Positions 55,088 through 62,695 of a stretch of DNA of 62,695 bases are shown piece after piece. The notes below the pieces were generated by a model. It was not told where the DNA came from. It saw only the letters and a list, made by a program, of their open reading frames with translations, and did no database searches. The DNA comes from an uncultured Prevotella sp. (GTDB lineage Bacteria; Bacteroidota; Bacteroidia; Bacteroidales; Bacteroidaceae), in assembly GCA_900543975.1 (NCBI GenBank), contig UQTI01000007.1, forward strand, positions 1 through 62,695. Direction: 5' to 3'. A program made the position numbers and the translations under genes. Positions within the stretch are counted from its first letter, which is position 1; the number at the start of each line of letters is the position of its first letter.

Positions 55088-55942
55088 TTACTTTAAATTA
55101 ATTGTTTTTATATTGTCTAAAAGTTCTGTCAACGTAATTGCTTCGTCACCTTCTGTCTCCTTGAATAATTCTTGTTGCGTAAGGGCAAGAGTATGCGCAC
55201 GGCTAAGGAAACTTCCAACTTGGGCATTGCCGTTTTTATGGCAATGTATGCACTTGTAGGATATTGATGTTGTGCCACTCAACGGACTACCTGCAAAACT
55301 ATATATGAAAGCCTTGTGCCCACATTCGCATTGATATGTAAGCCACTCGTTTTCATTCGCCCAAAGTCTTAACATCGTGCCAATACAGATAGGTTGACAT
55401 ACCATATATACTTTCAATGGTATTGTAGCCATTGCCCATTCCTTATGAGCAAGAATTTCATTTCGATGCTCATAAAGCAATTCTATGTTGTCTATATATG
55501 GACTCCATATCCTTTTTTCAGCCAAATTATACTCTCTTTGTTTGACTAATGATGTAATTGTATCATGCACGTTTTTGAGCGTAAGATGTTCGTATTCACC
55601 TGCCGCCTTGCTGTATCGGCTACAGTGTTGCTTTAAGCGACTTAGCCTGTCGGAATTGTCTTTTTGAAAAAGAACATCTTTGATTACCTCCGATATGGTA
55701 GCCACTTGTGTAATACTTTCCAACCATTCCAATAAACCACCTAAAGTGTATATGAAATCTCCGTCTTGATATACAGGTATCAAAAACATACGGCTGTTAT
55801 CGAAAATGAACTCTCTATGTTCGTAAAAGAAATCAGCATGTTCGCAAAAATACCTTATAGTATTCTTGTTACTGTGCTTTTGGCCGCCATAGAGCTTTAA
55901 CTCCTTGCCACTCTTTATTTTGATTGTATTGCTAATTTTCAT
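55088..55942 (-). CDS. Unrecognised protein with Cys4 zinc-ribbon-like motif
   Basis: A 284-residue soluble protein I do not recognise. The first 200 residues look mostly helical. Near the C-terminus a CxC...CxxC arrangement (CECGHKAF ... YKCIHCHKNG) would bind one zinc. It is followed by a stretch rich in Leu and acidic residues. It overlaps the NADAR gene by 4 bp and is followed 6 bp later by the mini-MetK gene, so it is part of a tight three-gene operon and probably acts with both. Confidence 0.7.
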   Translation of the reverse strand: MKISNTIKIKSGKELKLYGGQKHSNKNTIRYFCEHADFFYEHREFIFDNSRMFLIPVYQDGDFIYTLGGLLEWLESITQVATISEVIKDVLFQKDNSDRLSRLKQHCSRYSKAAGEYEHLTLKNVHDTITSLVKQREYNLAEKRIWSPYIDNIELLYEHRNEILAHKEWAMATIPLKVYMVCQPICIGTMLRLWANENEWLTYQCECGHKAFIYSFAGSPLSGTTSISYKCIHCHKNGNAQVGSFLSRAHTLALTQQELFKETEGDEAITLTELLDNIKTINLK

Positions 55943-56745
55943 GCCACTATATGTAAGTAAGACATTGGTGTGTTATTGGTTGGGAACGTGAGGCGTTTGC
56001 CCATGATGTGAATGTCTTTTGACTCCAAAAGAGCGTAGTCTATTGGTGGTTCTACGCCTTGTATAAGACAATCTCGGCAAATCATGAGAATCTTGCCTAA
56101 GTTGTTTTGACCGACAAACGTTCCGATGCCATTGACTTTGCAAGTCTCACTATTAACTATACGCTTCAATGCAGCCTTGCTAATCTTTGGATTGCTCTCT
56201 TTTGCCTGTCGGACGGTTTCCTTTTTTACCTCAGCTCTTTTTGCTGATAACGCTTGGTTGGTGCATCCCCAAATTTCCTTAGTGTCGCTATGTTGTTTGG
56301 TTGTGTCCTCTATAATGATAACGTTATGTGGTAGCAGCAAGAGCATATTAGCAAAATCCGCATTACCCTTGCACTTCATCCATACAACAAATAGCATCCA
56401 CTGTATGCGGAATGTAGAGAAATCACTACGAATGAATCTCTTGTATTTGTTCTTGACAAAGCGTTTGGCAGCAAAGCCACTTGTCTGACGCTGCATCTCC
56501 TTTTGTACAGACAGATGCTTGTCAGAAGCATCTGAAAACTCGCCACACAAATAAAGCGTCTCACTATCATGCCAAGTCGCACCACCGAATGAAAACGGAT
56601 AGCCACCTGCCATGTTGCTGAGACGCACGTTAATGCCATTCACTATGTCCGAAGCCTTAGCGAATGACAAACAATTAAAGTGTGAAGCGTTGATGTGCTC
56701 CACACGACCTAAGATAATTTCAAAAGTTTCTGTTTCTTGTGACAT
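55939..56745 (-). CDS. NADAR-domain protein (YbiA-like)
   Basis: The 268 residues fit the NADAR fold. WHDSETLYLCGEF (E62) opens the core, FVVWMKCKGNADFANMLLL and NVIIIEDT (E146) follow, then EIWG (W159) and, after a Lys/Ala-rich insertion (165-200), GQNNLGKILMICRD (G212-R224), the hallmark C-terminal motif. NADAR proteins act on NAD-derived ADP-ribose compounds or remove ADP-ribose from guanine or related products. The insertion before NNLGK is longer than I would expect. It is the first gene of the operon; a weak TAATTTTG element lies at 56898-56905 on this strand. Confidence 0.8.
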   Translation of the reverse strand: MSQETETFEIILGRVEHINASHFNCLSFAKASDIVNGINVRLSNMAGGYPFSFGGATWHDSETLYLCGEFSDASDKHLSVQKEMQRQTSGFAAKRFVKNKYKRFIRSDFSTFRIQWMLFVVWMKCKGNADFANMLLLLPHNVIIIEDTTKQHSDTKEIWGCTNQALSAKRAEVKKETVRQAKESNPKISKAALKRIVNSETCKVNGIGTFVGQNNLGKILMICRDCLIQGVEPPIDYALLESKDIHIMGKRLTFPTNNTPMSYLHIVA

Positions 56746-56897
56746 AACTTTTTAATTTAATGATTATTACTAAATCCTTAAACTCGTATCATTTTTACCA
56801 CCGTGGCTATGTCTGCTCGGTTGGTTCAGCACTTAAGCTGTCTCTTGATACTTATTCAAAAAGTAAAAGAACTACTCCCCATTTTGGAAAGTGAATA

Positions 56898-56905
56898 CAA
56901 AATTA
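56898..56905 (-). promoter_or_regulatory. Weak candidate -7 element for the NADAR operon
   Basis: Reads TAATTTTG on the minus strand, about 150 bp upstream of the NADAR ATG, outside the IS element. No clear -33 TTTG. The rest of the 56746-56985 gap shows nothing coding. Confidence 0.35.
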
Positions 56906-56985
56906 CAGTCTTATTTTGAAAAAGACGAAAAAACTATGCTAAGAATAGTTAACGATGAATAGTTCGGAATTTTGCTAAATAGTAT

Positions 56986-58303
56986 CACTGCTGTCCCGTT
57001 TAGAAGTCTTCCGGTCCGAATAGGCTCGGCATATAGTAATCGGTTGACTCTTTCTCGGGAACAGTCTTGTTAAATAATTCATTAATTGGGGTTTTATCCG
57101 TAAGGAACAACCCGACGTTCTTTGAAATTGTGTGTAAAGATTGATTCATGTGCATCTTCTTTTTGGTTAGAGCCAATAGAAGGTATGTACAAACGGCAAT
57201 CCAAATTTGGAGATAGATAGCATTCTCAGATGTTCCATAGAAGGATTTGATGTGCAAGTGTTGTTTGATTCATTTGAAGAAAAGCTCCACATTCCATCTT
57301 TCCCTATAAAGTTCTGAGATCGTAAGCGCTTCGTGCTCCATGTTGTTTGTGAGAAATCGATAGACATTGTTGGTAGCATAATCTTCATAGGTAACCATCC
57401 TTATTTCTTCTGGATACCATTGTGATGCACGTAGACCGATGAGTTTTATTTTCTCATCTGCAATGACACCTGTAGACTTGTCAACTTCACAGCAGGCGGT
57501 AATATCAAAACGCATATTGTCCTTTGCTCGGGTTACGAAGAATGCATTCTTTTCATGAATGAGGTGGAACAAGCGATAGAAATCGACATATCCCTTGTCC
57601 ATCAAGTATATAGCAGATGGTTCAATATAAAGATAGTCCAATGCTTTTACATCATGAACTGATGCTTCGGTTAGATAAACAGATACTGGTAGGTTACCTC
57701 TCAAATCTAATAATGTATGCATCTTGATACCTCCTTTATGCTTGCGAAACTTAGCCCAAGGGCAAAGTTTAAGACAAAGGCTGATGGTACTGCTGTCAAA
57801 AGCATAAACCATGTTATCAAGATCAAGACGAAAGTCATCCTTTGCATAGAGAGGGCGAACCTTCTTAACAAGAACTTGAGCGAAATCGGCATAGATTCTC
57901 CAGTATCTTTTCTCATTAGCTTTGGCAAGTGTGTTACGAGGAACAGCATAGCTGATACCGCAATGATACAATCTACTTGACAATGCCGTTAGACAATTTT
58001 CAATATCTCTCAGGCTACCACGATTAGTTAGCTGAGCATAGCTCATCACAAGAAACTGATCCTTGCATGTAAAGTTCCTTGATCTGTAATTGCCCTTGTA
58101 TCGGTCAACACAAGCCTTGAATTCTCGTTCTGGGATATTTGACATAATTTGAGAGAATATTGTTTTTCCGTTGTTCATCGCACGCTTCTTTTTAGTTGTG
58201 TGCAAAGATACAAAATCAAATCGAATACACGATTTTAAATGAATAACTGATTGATTATAAATGATTTAAATAGATATCGTCTCGTTTAAACGGGACACTA
58301 GTG
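56986..58303 (-). mobile_element. IS4-family insertion sequence, about 1.3 kb
   Basis: Seventeen-base ends at 56986-57002 and 58287-58303 are inverted repeats with 15 matches (CACT..TGTCCCGTTTA). They enclose one transposase frame whose TAA stop falls in the left repeat. The sequences just outside (GCTAAATAGTAT and GTTTACC) show no target duplication. The element lies between the NADAR operon and the helicase operon. Confidence 0.8.
57000..58205 (-). pseudogene. IS4-type DDE transposase interrupted by one stop codon
   Basis: The frame from ATG at 58203-58205 to the stop at 57000-57002 is 401 codons. Codon 312 (57270-57272) is TGA where tryptophan is expected; before and after it the frame is intact. 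It has a DUF4372-like N-terminus (SQIMSNIPEREFKACVDRYK), the first Asp in FDSSTISL, the second in LMDKGYVDFYRL, and the YREK motif starting YRERWNVELFFK. The stop falls between the E and the K of that motif, so the first 311 residues alone cannot form a normal catalytic site. Confidence 0.85.
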
Positions 58304-58369
58304 GTTTACCTTTTGTATTTTGGTGTTGACGAAGTTTAGGAAAAAGTATGTTAAATATACAATAAAACA

Positions 58370-58401
58370 TTTGCATATCTCAGAAAAAAAACATATATTT
58401 G
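58370..58401 (+). promoter_or_regulatory. Promoter of the helicase operon
   Basis: TTTG at 58370-58373 and TATATTTG at 58394-58401 are 20 bp apart, a near-ideal Bacteroidetes promoter. It lies outside the insertion sequence (which ends at about 58303) and 52 bp before the ATG at 58453. Confidence 0.75.
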
Positions 58402-58452
58402 CGTAATAAAAATACATTTTCAAAAAATCTTATTTAATTAACCAAGAAGAAA

Positions 58453-60783
58453 ATGAAAAATCTAAATGAACAACAACAGTTTTTTTACATTTCCACAATT
58501 AACGAATTTCTTAGCTTTAATAAGAAAAATAGAATTGATGAGGTTGTGGAAACTATGTGCAACAACGCACAAGAATCTGGCATTCTATGCGGAGATAGAG
58601 AAATAGAGTCTTGGAAAAAAATTTTTAATGCTCTTAATGAGTTATTGCTTCTAAGTAATGTATCTAGTGACGCGCTTATTGGCTTTGAATACAATATTCC
58701 TGTAGGTGCCCGAATTGACTGTGTTCTTTTTGGACATGGTCAGGATGGTGCAGCAAACATGATACACATAGAACTGAAGCAATGGAGCAACGATAATGTG
58801 TCAGAGCACTATAATGGTTACACTTTCTGCACAGAACTAAGTGTAGAAGGTGGAAGACAAACCAAGTATGCATCACATCCATCAGCACAAGCTCTTGAGT
58901 ATCAAAATCATTTGCTTAATCATGTTTATGCTTTCAAGGACGAAAAGATCAATCTTTATGGTTTTGCGTACTGCTACAATTATCAGTCAAAGGGTAAAAA
59001 TCCTGTATTGTGCGATAGTACATACAATAACGTCACAAACGAATGTCCACTCTATTGTGCTGACCAAACCGCAGAATTCGCCCAAGAGCTTAATAAGCTT
59101 ATCGGTCTAGGCAAGGGAGAAGACATTATGACCAAGATTGTAAATAGCGAGATTGGCATAACCAAACGTCTTCAAGATGCAGCAAAAAATATGTTCGATG
59201 GTGCAGAAAATAGTGAAGAATTTTCACTTGTTGGTACACAATTGGATGCCTATAATGAAATTCTCGGTGCCATTCAAAATACGGACAAGGAAAATGAAAA
59301 AACGGTTGTGGTAGTGAAAGGTGGCCCTGGTACAGGTAAGAGCGTTATTGCTATGCGCCTTATTTCAGGATTGGCAAAAACTGGAAAATTCAAAAACGTC
59401 TTCTATTCCACACGTTCAACATCACTTGTAAAAGGTTACACCAAGATTCTGAAAAATGTAAGCTATGCAAATGGTAAAGATGGCAATACTGGCATGATAA
59501 AGAAAAATGTTGCGATAAAACCGTTTTTTAGCGACAAATGCAAAGGTGAGAGTTGGATTGACGCATTAATTGTGGACGAAGCACATCGTATTGAAAGATA
59601 TTCAAACGATCAAAACGAACGAAACAAACGCTGCCAAACACATTTAACACAAATGATGAATATGCTTTTCTCTTCTAGAGTTAGTGTATTTTTTATTGAT
59701 AATTTTCAATCTGTAAAGAGCATAGAAATCGGAACCTCTGAAAAAATCAAGAACTGTGTTCACCAATATTATGAAAATATCATAGCCGAGAATGAAGCAT
59801 ATCTCACTGGTGCAAAAGGAGCTTATCATGGGGGATTACCTAAAGTTAAAAGCAAGCTAATAAAGGCTGAAGCGAACTATCAAAAAGCCTTGGAGACAGG
59901 CAACCAAAACTCAATCAATGATGCAAAGAAAAAACTCAAAAGCCTTAAGGGCGAGTTGGAATTTGGTCCTGAATGGGTAAAGGATGCAACTCCTTCTAAA
60001 GTCAAGATCAACTATATTGAATTTGAACTTAAGGATCAATTCCGTTGCAAAGGTTCAAACAATTACATCGACTGGGTTGAGCATGTATTGTATAATACGC
60101 CACGTACCCAAAACGTAAAGTTAGACACTAGCAAGTACGAGTTCGAAGTGTTTGATTCGCCTTCATTAATGTACCAGAAAGTAAGAGAGATGGACGATTT
60201 TGGCCGCTTTGCAGATGAAATGTTGGCCAATGGATATTCGTATGACGATGTTTTGAAAGCTGCCAAAGATAAGGAGTTCAAACAGAAAGCACGTTTGCTT
60301 GCAGGATGGTGCTGGCCATGGAAGCAAAATAGCATCGAAGAAAATGGTGATCTTCTTCATGAGATAGTTATACCGGAAGAAGATGGTTCGTCGTTTTCAA
60401 TACCTTGGGAGACGAAGTTAAAGGGTGGTAAAAAACCGACTGGAATCTACAAAAAAAGGTATGCTAAGGATGCATATTTATGGCTCAACGATATCAATGG
60501 AATCAACCAAACAGGATGTATTCATTCGGCACAGGGATGGGAGGTTGACTATGTAGGTGTAATAATTGCCGGAGACCTCAAGTATGATCCTGTAAAGGAT
60601 TGCCTTTGCGGTAATGAAGCAGTTGTGAACCAAGACAACAAAGTTCCTAAGAAAGGTCCTGAGAAAGACCGAATCACCAAAAACATCTATCGTGTGCTCA
60701 TGACTAGAGGTAAAAAGGGATGCTACGTCTATGCATGTGATCCTCAAGTGAGGGAATACATTAAACGACTCCTGAAACAATAA
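58453..60783 (+). CDS. PD-(D/E)XK nuclease-DUF2075 helicase fusion
   Basis: The 776 residues have an N-terminal nuclease-like domain with RIDCVLF (D89) and MIHIELKQW (E107, K109), the D...ExK pattern of PD-(D/E)XK enzymes. A P-loop ATPase of the DUF2075/Schlafen-like helicase type follows: Walker A KGGPGTGKS (289-297), Walker B LIVDEAHR (D375, E376, H378). A Lys-rich probable coiled coil lies at about 465-500, and C-terminal motifs are HSAQGWEVD and RVLMTRGKKG. It probably unwinds and cuts or tethers nucleic acid. It is the first gene of a two-gene operon, with the second helicase starting 11 bp later. Confidence 0.82.
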   Translation: MKNLNEQQQFFYISTINEFLSFNKKNRIDEVVETMCNNAQESGILCGDREIESWKKIFNALNELLLLSNVSSDALIGFEYNIPVGARIDCVLFGHGQDGAANMIHIELKQWSNDNVSEHYNGYTFCTELSVEGGRQTKYASHPSAQALEYQNHLLNHVYAFKDEKINLYGFAYCYNYQSKGKNPVLCDSTYNNVTNECPLYCADQTAEFAQELNKLIGLGKGEDIMTKIVNSEIGITKRLQDAAKNMFDGAENSEEFSLVGTQLDAYNEILGAIQNTDKENEKTVVVVKGGPGTGKSVIAMRLISGLAKTGKFKNVFYSTRSTSLVKGYTKILKNVSYANGKDGNTGMIKKNVAIKPFFSDKCKGESWIDALIVDEAHRIERYSNDQNERNKRCQTHLTQMMNMLFSSRVSVFFIDNFQSVKSIEIGTSEKIKNCVHQYYENIIAENEAYLTGAKGAYHGGLPKVKSKLIKAEANYQKALETGNQNSINDAKKKLKSLKGELEFGPEWVKDATPSKVKINYIEFELKDQFRCKGSNNYIDWVEHVLYNTPRTQNVKLDTSKYEFEVFDSPSLMYQKVREMDDFGRFADEMLANGYSYDDVLKAAKDKEFKQKARLLAGWCWPWKQNSIEENGDLLHEIVIPEEDGSSFSIPWETKLKGGKKPTGIYKKRYAKDAYLWLNDINGINQTGCIHSAQGWEVDYVGVIIAGDLKYDPVKDCLCGNEAVVNQDNKVPKKGPEKDRITKNIYRVLMTRGKKGCYVYACDPQVREYIKRLLKQ

Positions 60784-60794
60784 AACAAAGGAGA

Positions 60795-62462
60795 ATGAAC
60801 TTCAACACATTCAAAAATAACCTGCTTTCGTATCTTCATGACACTGAAGAATACGAAAAGCAGGATATCGAAGACCATAGAAACCTTTCGGACGACGAAA
60901 AGGAAGATCTTGGTTATATGATAAAAGAAGCCGTTGTCGTATATGACGATGGCCAAGGCAACGTGGAATTATGTCCGAGTAAAAACTTTACCAAATGGAG
61001 AATAGGCGATTCTGTCAGATTTCAAAGTCTAACTCCTATTCATCTTTCTGGAACCGCTACCATAACTGATAATTTTGAAAATTGCATATGCTTAACGAGA
61101 ATGCCTCATGACTCGAAAAAAGCAGAGAAATTCTCGTTGTCAATAATTGAACCACAGATGACAGGTGTATTCATCTCAACAATTGATAAAATCAAAGATG
61201 GATGCAGCGGTTCGTTCTACATTGAGGAATTGGCAGAGGTTGAAGATCCAGACAAGGAATTTGGCAAAAGCATACCTGTTAACAATGATATAATATCAAG
61301 ACTGAACACCGAACAGAAAGAAGCTGTAGCCAATGTATTGAAGCGACCGTCACTGTATGCAATACAAGGTCCTCCTGGTACGGGAAAGACCGGAGTGCTA
61401 TCTGCTATTGCAAAAATGTATAGCGATGCAGGTAAAGATGTTTTGATAATATCCAATAACCACCAAGCTGTAAACAATGCGCTGAATAAAATAGCAGAGT
61501 ACAATGTACCAACGTTTAAAATAGGAAATGAATTCAAGGCGGTGTCGTTAAATCAAAACGTGAAGAATTTTTCTGCAATGTGGCAGTATGGTAATTTTCT
61601 AAAAACTCAAAGTACCTACAAACGAAACTCAAAGACAATACCTGGAAACATCGTTGGTATGACTATGTGTGGTGCTATTCTCAGTTTAGCTCTACATGGA
61701 AATGCATTTACTCCATCCATTGTATTAATAGATGAAGCTTCACAGATTCCTCTCAGCCTAGGAGCCGCCATTGCCGCCTTGGAAGGCGGTACATACGTGT
61801 TTATTGGAGATGGTCGACAGATGCCACCTGTTTTTCATGAAAAGATGGCTAACCACCCATTGTCCATAAGCATTTTTGACCATCTTCAAAGGATTCTTCC
61901 TAAGGAGTTGAAAACAACTTTAACGACTACGTACAGAATGAATTCTGTTATATGTAGGTATGTGTCAGAACAATTTTATGAACCATATGGTGTAAAGCTG
62001 ACTAGCCATCCTTCTGTTGCAAACAATCATGTGGATTCGGAAGATATTAATAAGTCGATAGAATTTGTCAATGTAACAACAACTAAGTGCGAGGATTTCA
62101 ATAGAGAAGAAGCCAAAGAGGCAGTGCAACAAGCGTTGAAATACAGAAAACGAGGATTTGAAGTTGCTATTATTACCCCATATCGCAAACAGGTGAATCT
62201 CGTTCGCGAAGAATGGGGCAATGCAGGTGGGACATCTTCCGACATCTTAATTGATACGGTTGAAAGGCTTCAGGGACAAGATGTTGATGTTATAATACTT
62301 ACCATGTCGGTGAGCGATATTGACTATTACAAAGTGCAACATTCTTTCCTTTTGAATAGGAACAGACTTAATGTAATGATAAGTCGTGCTAAAATTAAAG
62401 TCATTATCATTAAGAATCAATTAATATCAATAACAGTTCCAACAATAGACGACATTCCCTAG
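60795..62462 (+). CDS. Compact UPF1/DNA2-like SF1 helicase
   Basis: The 555 residues hold a complete set of SF1B helicase motifs: GPPGTGKT (192-199), LIDEAS (311-316), GDGRQMPP (338-345), TTYRMN, ITPYRKQ, VERLQGQDVDVII and RNRLNVMISRAK. The N-terminal 160 residues form an unrecognised beta-rich region that may be the accessory or substrate-binding domain. The protein is short for this family, lacking the large insertions of UPF1 and DNA2. It lies 11 bp after the nuclease-helicase gene and shares its promoter. Confidence 0.88.
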   Translation: MNFNTFKNNLLSYLHDTEEYEKQDIEDHRNLSDDEKEDLGYMIKEAVVVYDDGQGNVELCPSKNFTKWRIGDSVRFQSLTPIHLSGTATITDNFENCICLTRMPHDSKKAEKFSLSIIEPQMTGVFISTIDKIKDGCSGSFYIEELAEVEDPDKEFGKSIPVNNDIISRLNTEQKEAVANVLKRPSLYAIQGPPGTGKTGVLSAIAKMYSDAGKDVLIISNNHQAVNNALNKIAEYNVPTFKIGNEFKAVSLNQNVKNFSAMWQYGNFLKTQSTYKRNSKTIPGNIVGMTMCGAILSLALHGNAFTPSIVLIDEASQIPLSLGAAIAALEGGTYVFIGDGRQMPPVFHEKMANHPLSISIFDHLQRILPKELKTTLTTTYRMNSVICRYVSEQFYEPYGVKLTSHPSVANNHVDSEDINKSIEFVNVTTTKCEDFNREEAKEAVQQALKYRKRGFEVAIITPYRKQVNLVREEWGNAGGTSSDILIDTVERLQGQDVDVIILTMSVSDIDYYKVQHSFLLNRNRLNVMISRAKIKVIIIKNQLISITVPTIDDIP

Positions 62463-62543
62463 ATATATAATTGCGGTGCTAAAATAAAACATGAGGGTGT
62501 GTCAAAACTCCCTTATGTCTAAGAGTTTTATCTAGGGTATTGC
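62463..62543. other. Short AT-rich spacer with a hairpin
   Basis: AAAACTC at about 62505-62511 and GAGTTTT at about 62523-62529 can pair, forming a weak hairpin downstream of both the helicase gene and the minus-strand partial gene. The preceding GAGGGTGTGTCAAAAC resembles ends of some insertion sequences, but no partner end is in the window. Confidence 0.4.
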
Positions 62544-62695
62544 TTACAACTCTTTGCTTAGGTCACTGCACAGTCTGCAAACGCTTATGAACTTCTTTCT
62601 TAGCGCGTCGCTTTTGATGAGCCATCCGCTAATGTGAGATGTGTTCTTACCGCTGACGATGAACGTATCCTCGTCAAAAGTCAGTGGCGTAGCAT
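62544..62695 (-). CDS. Partial unrecognised gene, C-terminal part
   Basis: An open frame on the minus strand enters from the right edge and ends at TAA (62544-62546), leaving 49 codons (from base 62693). The visible tail contains FIVSGKNTSHISGWLIKS and ends CRLCSDLSKEL. I do not recognise a family. It could be the end of a transposase, given the IS-like sequence just beyond its stop, or island cargo. Confidence 0.4.
   Translation of the reverse strand, partial: ATPLTFDEDTFIVSGKNTSHISGWLIKSDALRKKFISVCRLCSDLSKEL

Noticed and set aside
55939..56745. DarT-NADAR toxin-antitoxin pair
   Set aside because: No DarT or other ADP-ribosyltransferase is adjacent; the neighbours are a Cys4 protein and a MetK-like protein.
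56986..58303. Active insertion sequence
   Set aside because: The transposase has an in-frame stop in the catalytic motif and no target duplication is visible.

Overview
The window looks like a chromosomal segment of a Bacteroidales bacterium, most likely Prevotella or a close relative. This rests on the gene families (Bat aerotolerance operon, PPi-dependent phosphofructokinase, DUF2027-Smr, DUF4836 lipoprotein, CHU_C-type type IX secretion cargo, PorT-like barrel, AmgK/MurU recycling genes) and on promoters of the Bacteroidetes type (TAnnTTTG at -7, sometimes TTTG at -33). The species cannot be named from the sequence alone.

Layout. 1-1035: a tandem 23-bp repeat running into a truncated DUF3987-type replication/primase gene, then 620 bp without a gene that carries a perfect 24-bp inverted repeat. 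1036-7383 (minus strand): ClC channel, tsaC, fmt and a membrane-anchored GH25 lysozyme, probably one operon interrupted by a TTTTGAA repeat array, then PPi-phosphofructokinase. 7606-11607 (plus): a small conserved protein, a PlsC-like acyltransferase and a secreted three-domain amidase. 11792-11866: tRNA-Arg(UCU). 12051-13685 (minus): xpt and a GNAT/FemAB-like protein. 13817-15802 (plus): DUF2520 dehydrogenase, KdsC-like phosphatase and Maf. 15999-24622: the Bat operon (moxR, DUF58, a membrane protein, batA, batB, batC, a batD-batE fusion). Next come PAP2 phosphatase, queA, DUF2027-Smr, nadE and an AraC-type regulator. 30611-32857 (minus): PiT phosphate transporter with a PhoU-like tail. 33127-37957: cysE, a THUMP methyltransferase and a DPP4 peptidase. 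38156-41817 (minus): uvrA and a CHU_C protein. 41911-53929: LysM/binding protein, PorT-like barrel, peptide and nucleoside transporters, rsmE, DUF4836, a small membrane protein, an AmgK-RapZ fusion, murU and guaA.

53930 to the end is an accessory island just downstream of guaA. It begins with an integrase tail. Next is a compact three-gene minus-strand operon (NADAR domain protein, an unrecognised Cys4 protein, a miniature S-adenosylmethionine synthetase), then an IS4-type element whose transposase has a stop codon inside the YREK motif. A two-gene plus-strand operon follows with its own promoter: a PD-(D/E)XK nuclease fused to a DUF2075 helicase, and a compact UPF1/DNA2-like SF1 helicase. 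The window ends in a partial unrecognised gene.

Best candidates for something undescribed are the NADAR / Cys4 / mini-MetK operon and the nuclease-helicase plus SF1 helicase pair. Both have the layout of defence or mobile-element cargo, but function is inferred from domains only. In the core, the AmgK-RapZ fusion next to murU, the BatD-BatE fusion and the amidase whose zinc site is split by an inserted domain are the most interesting architectures.
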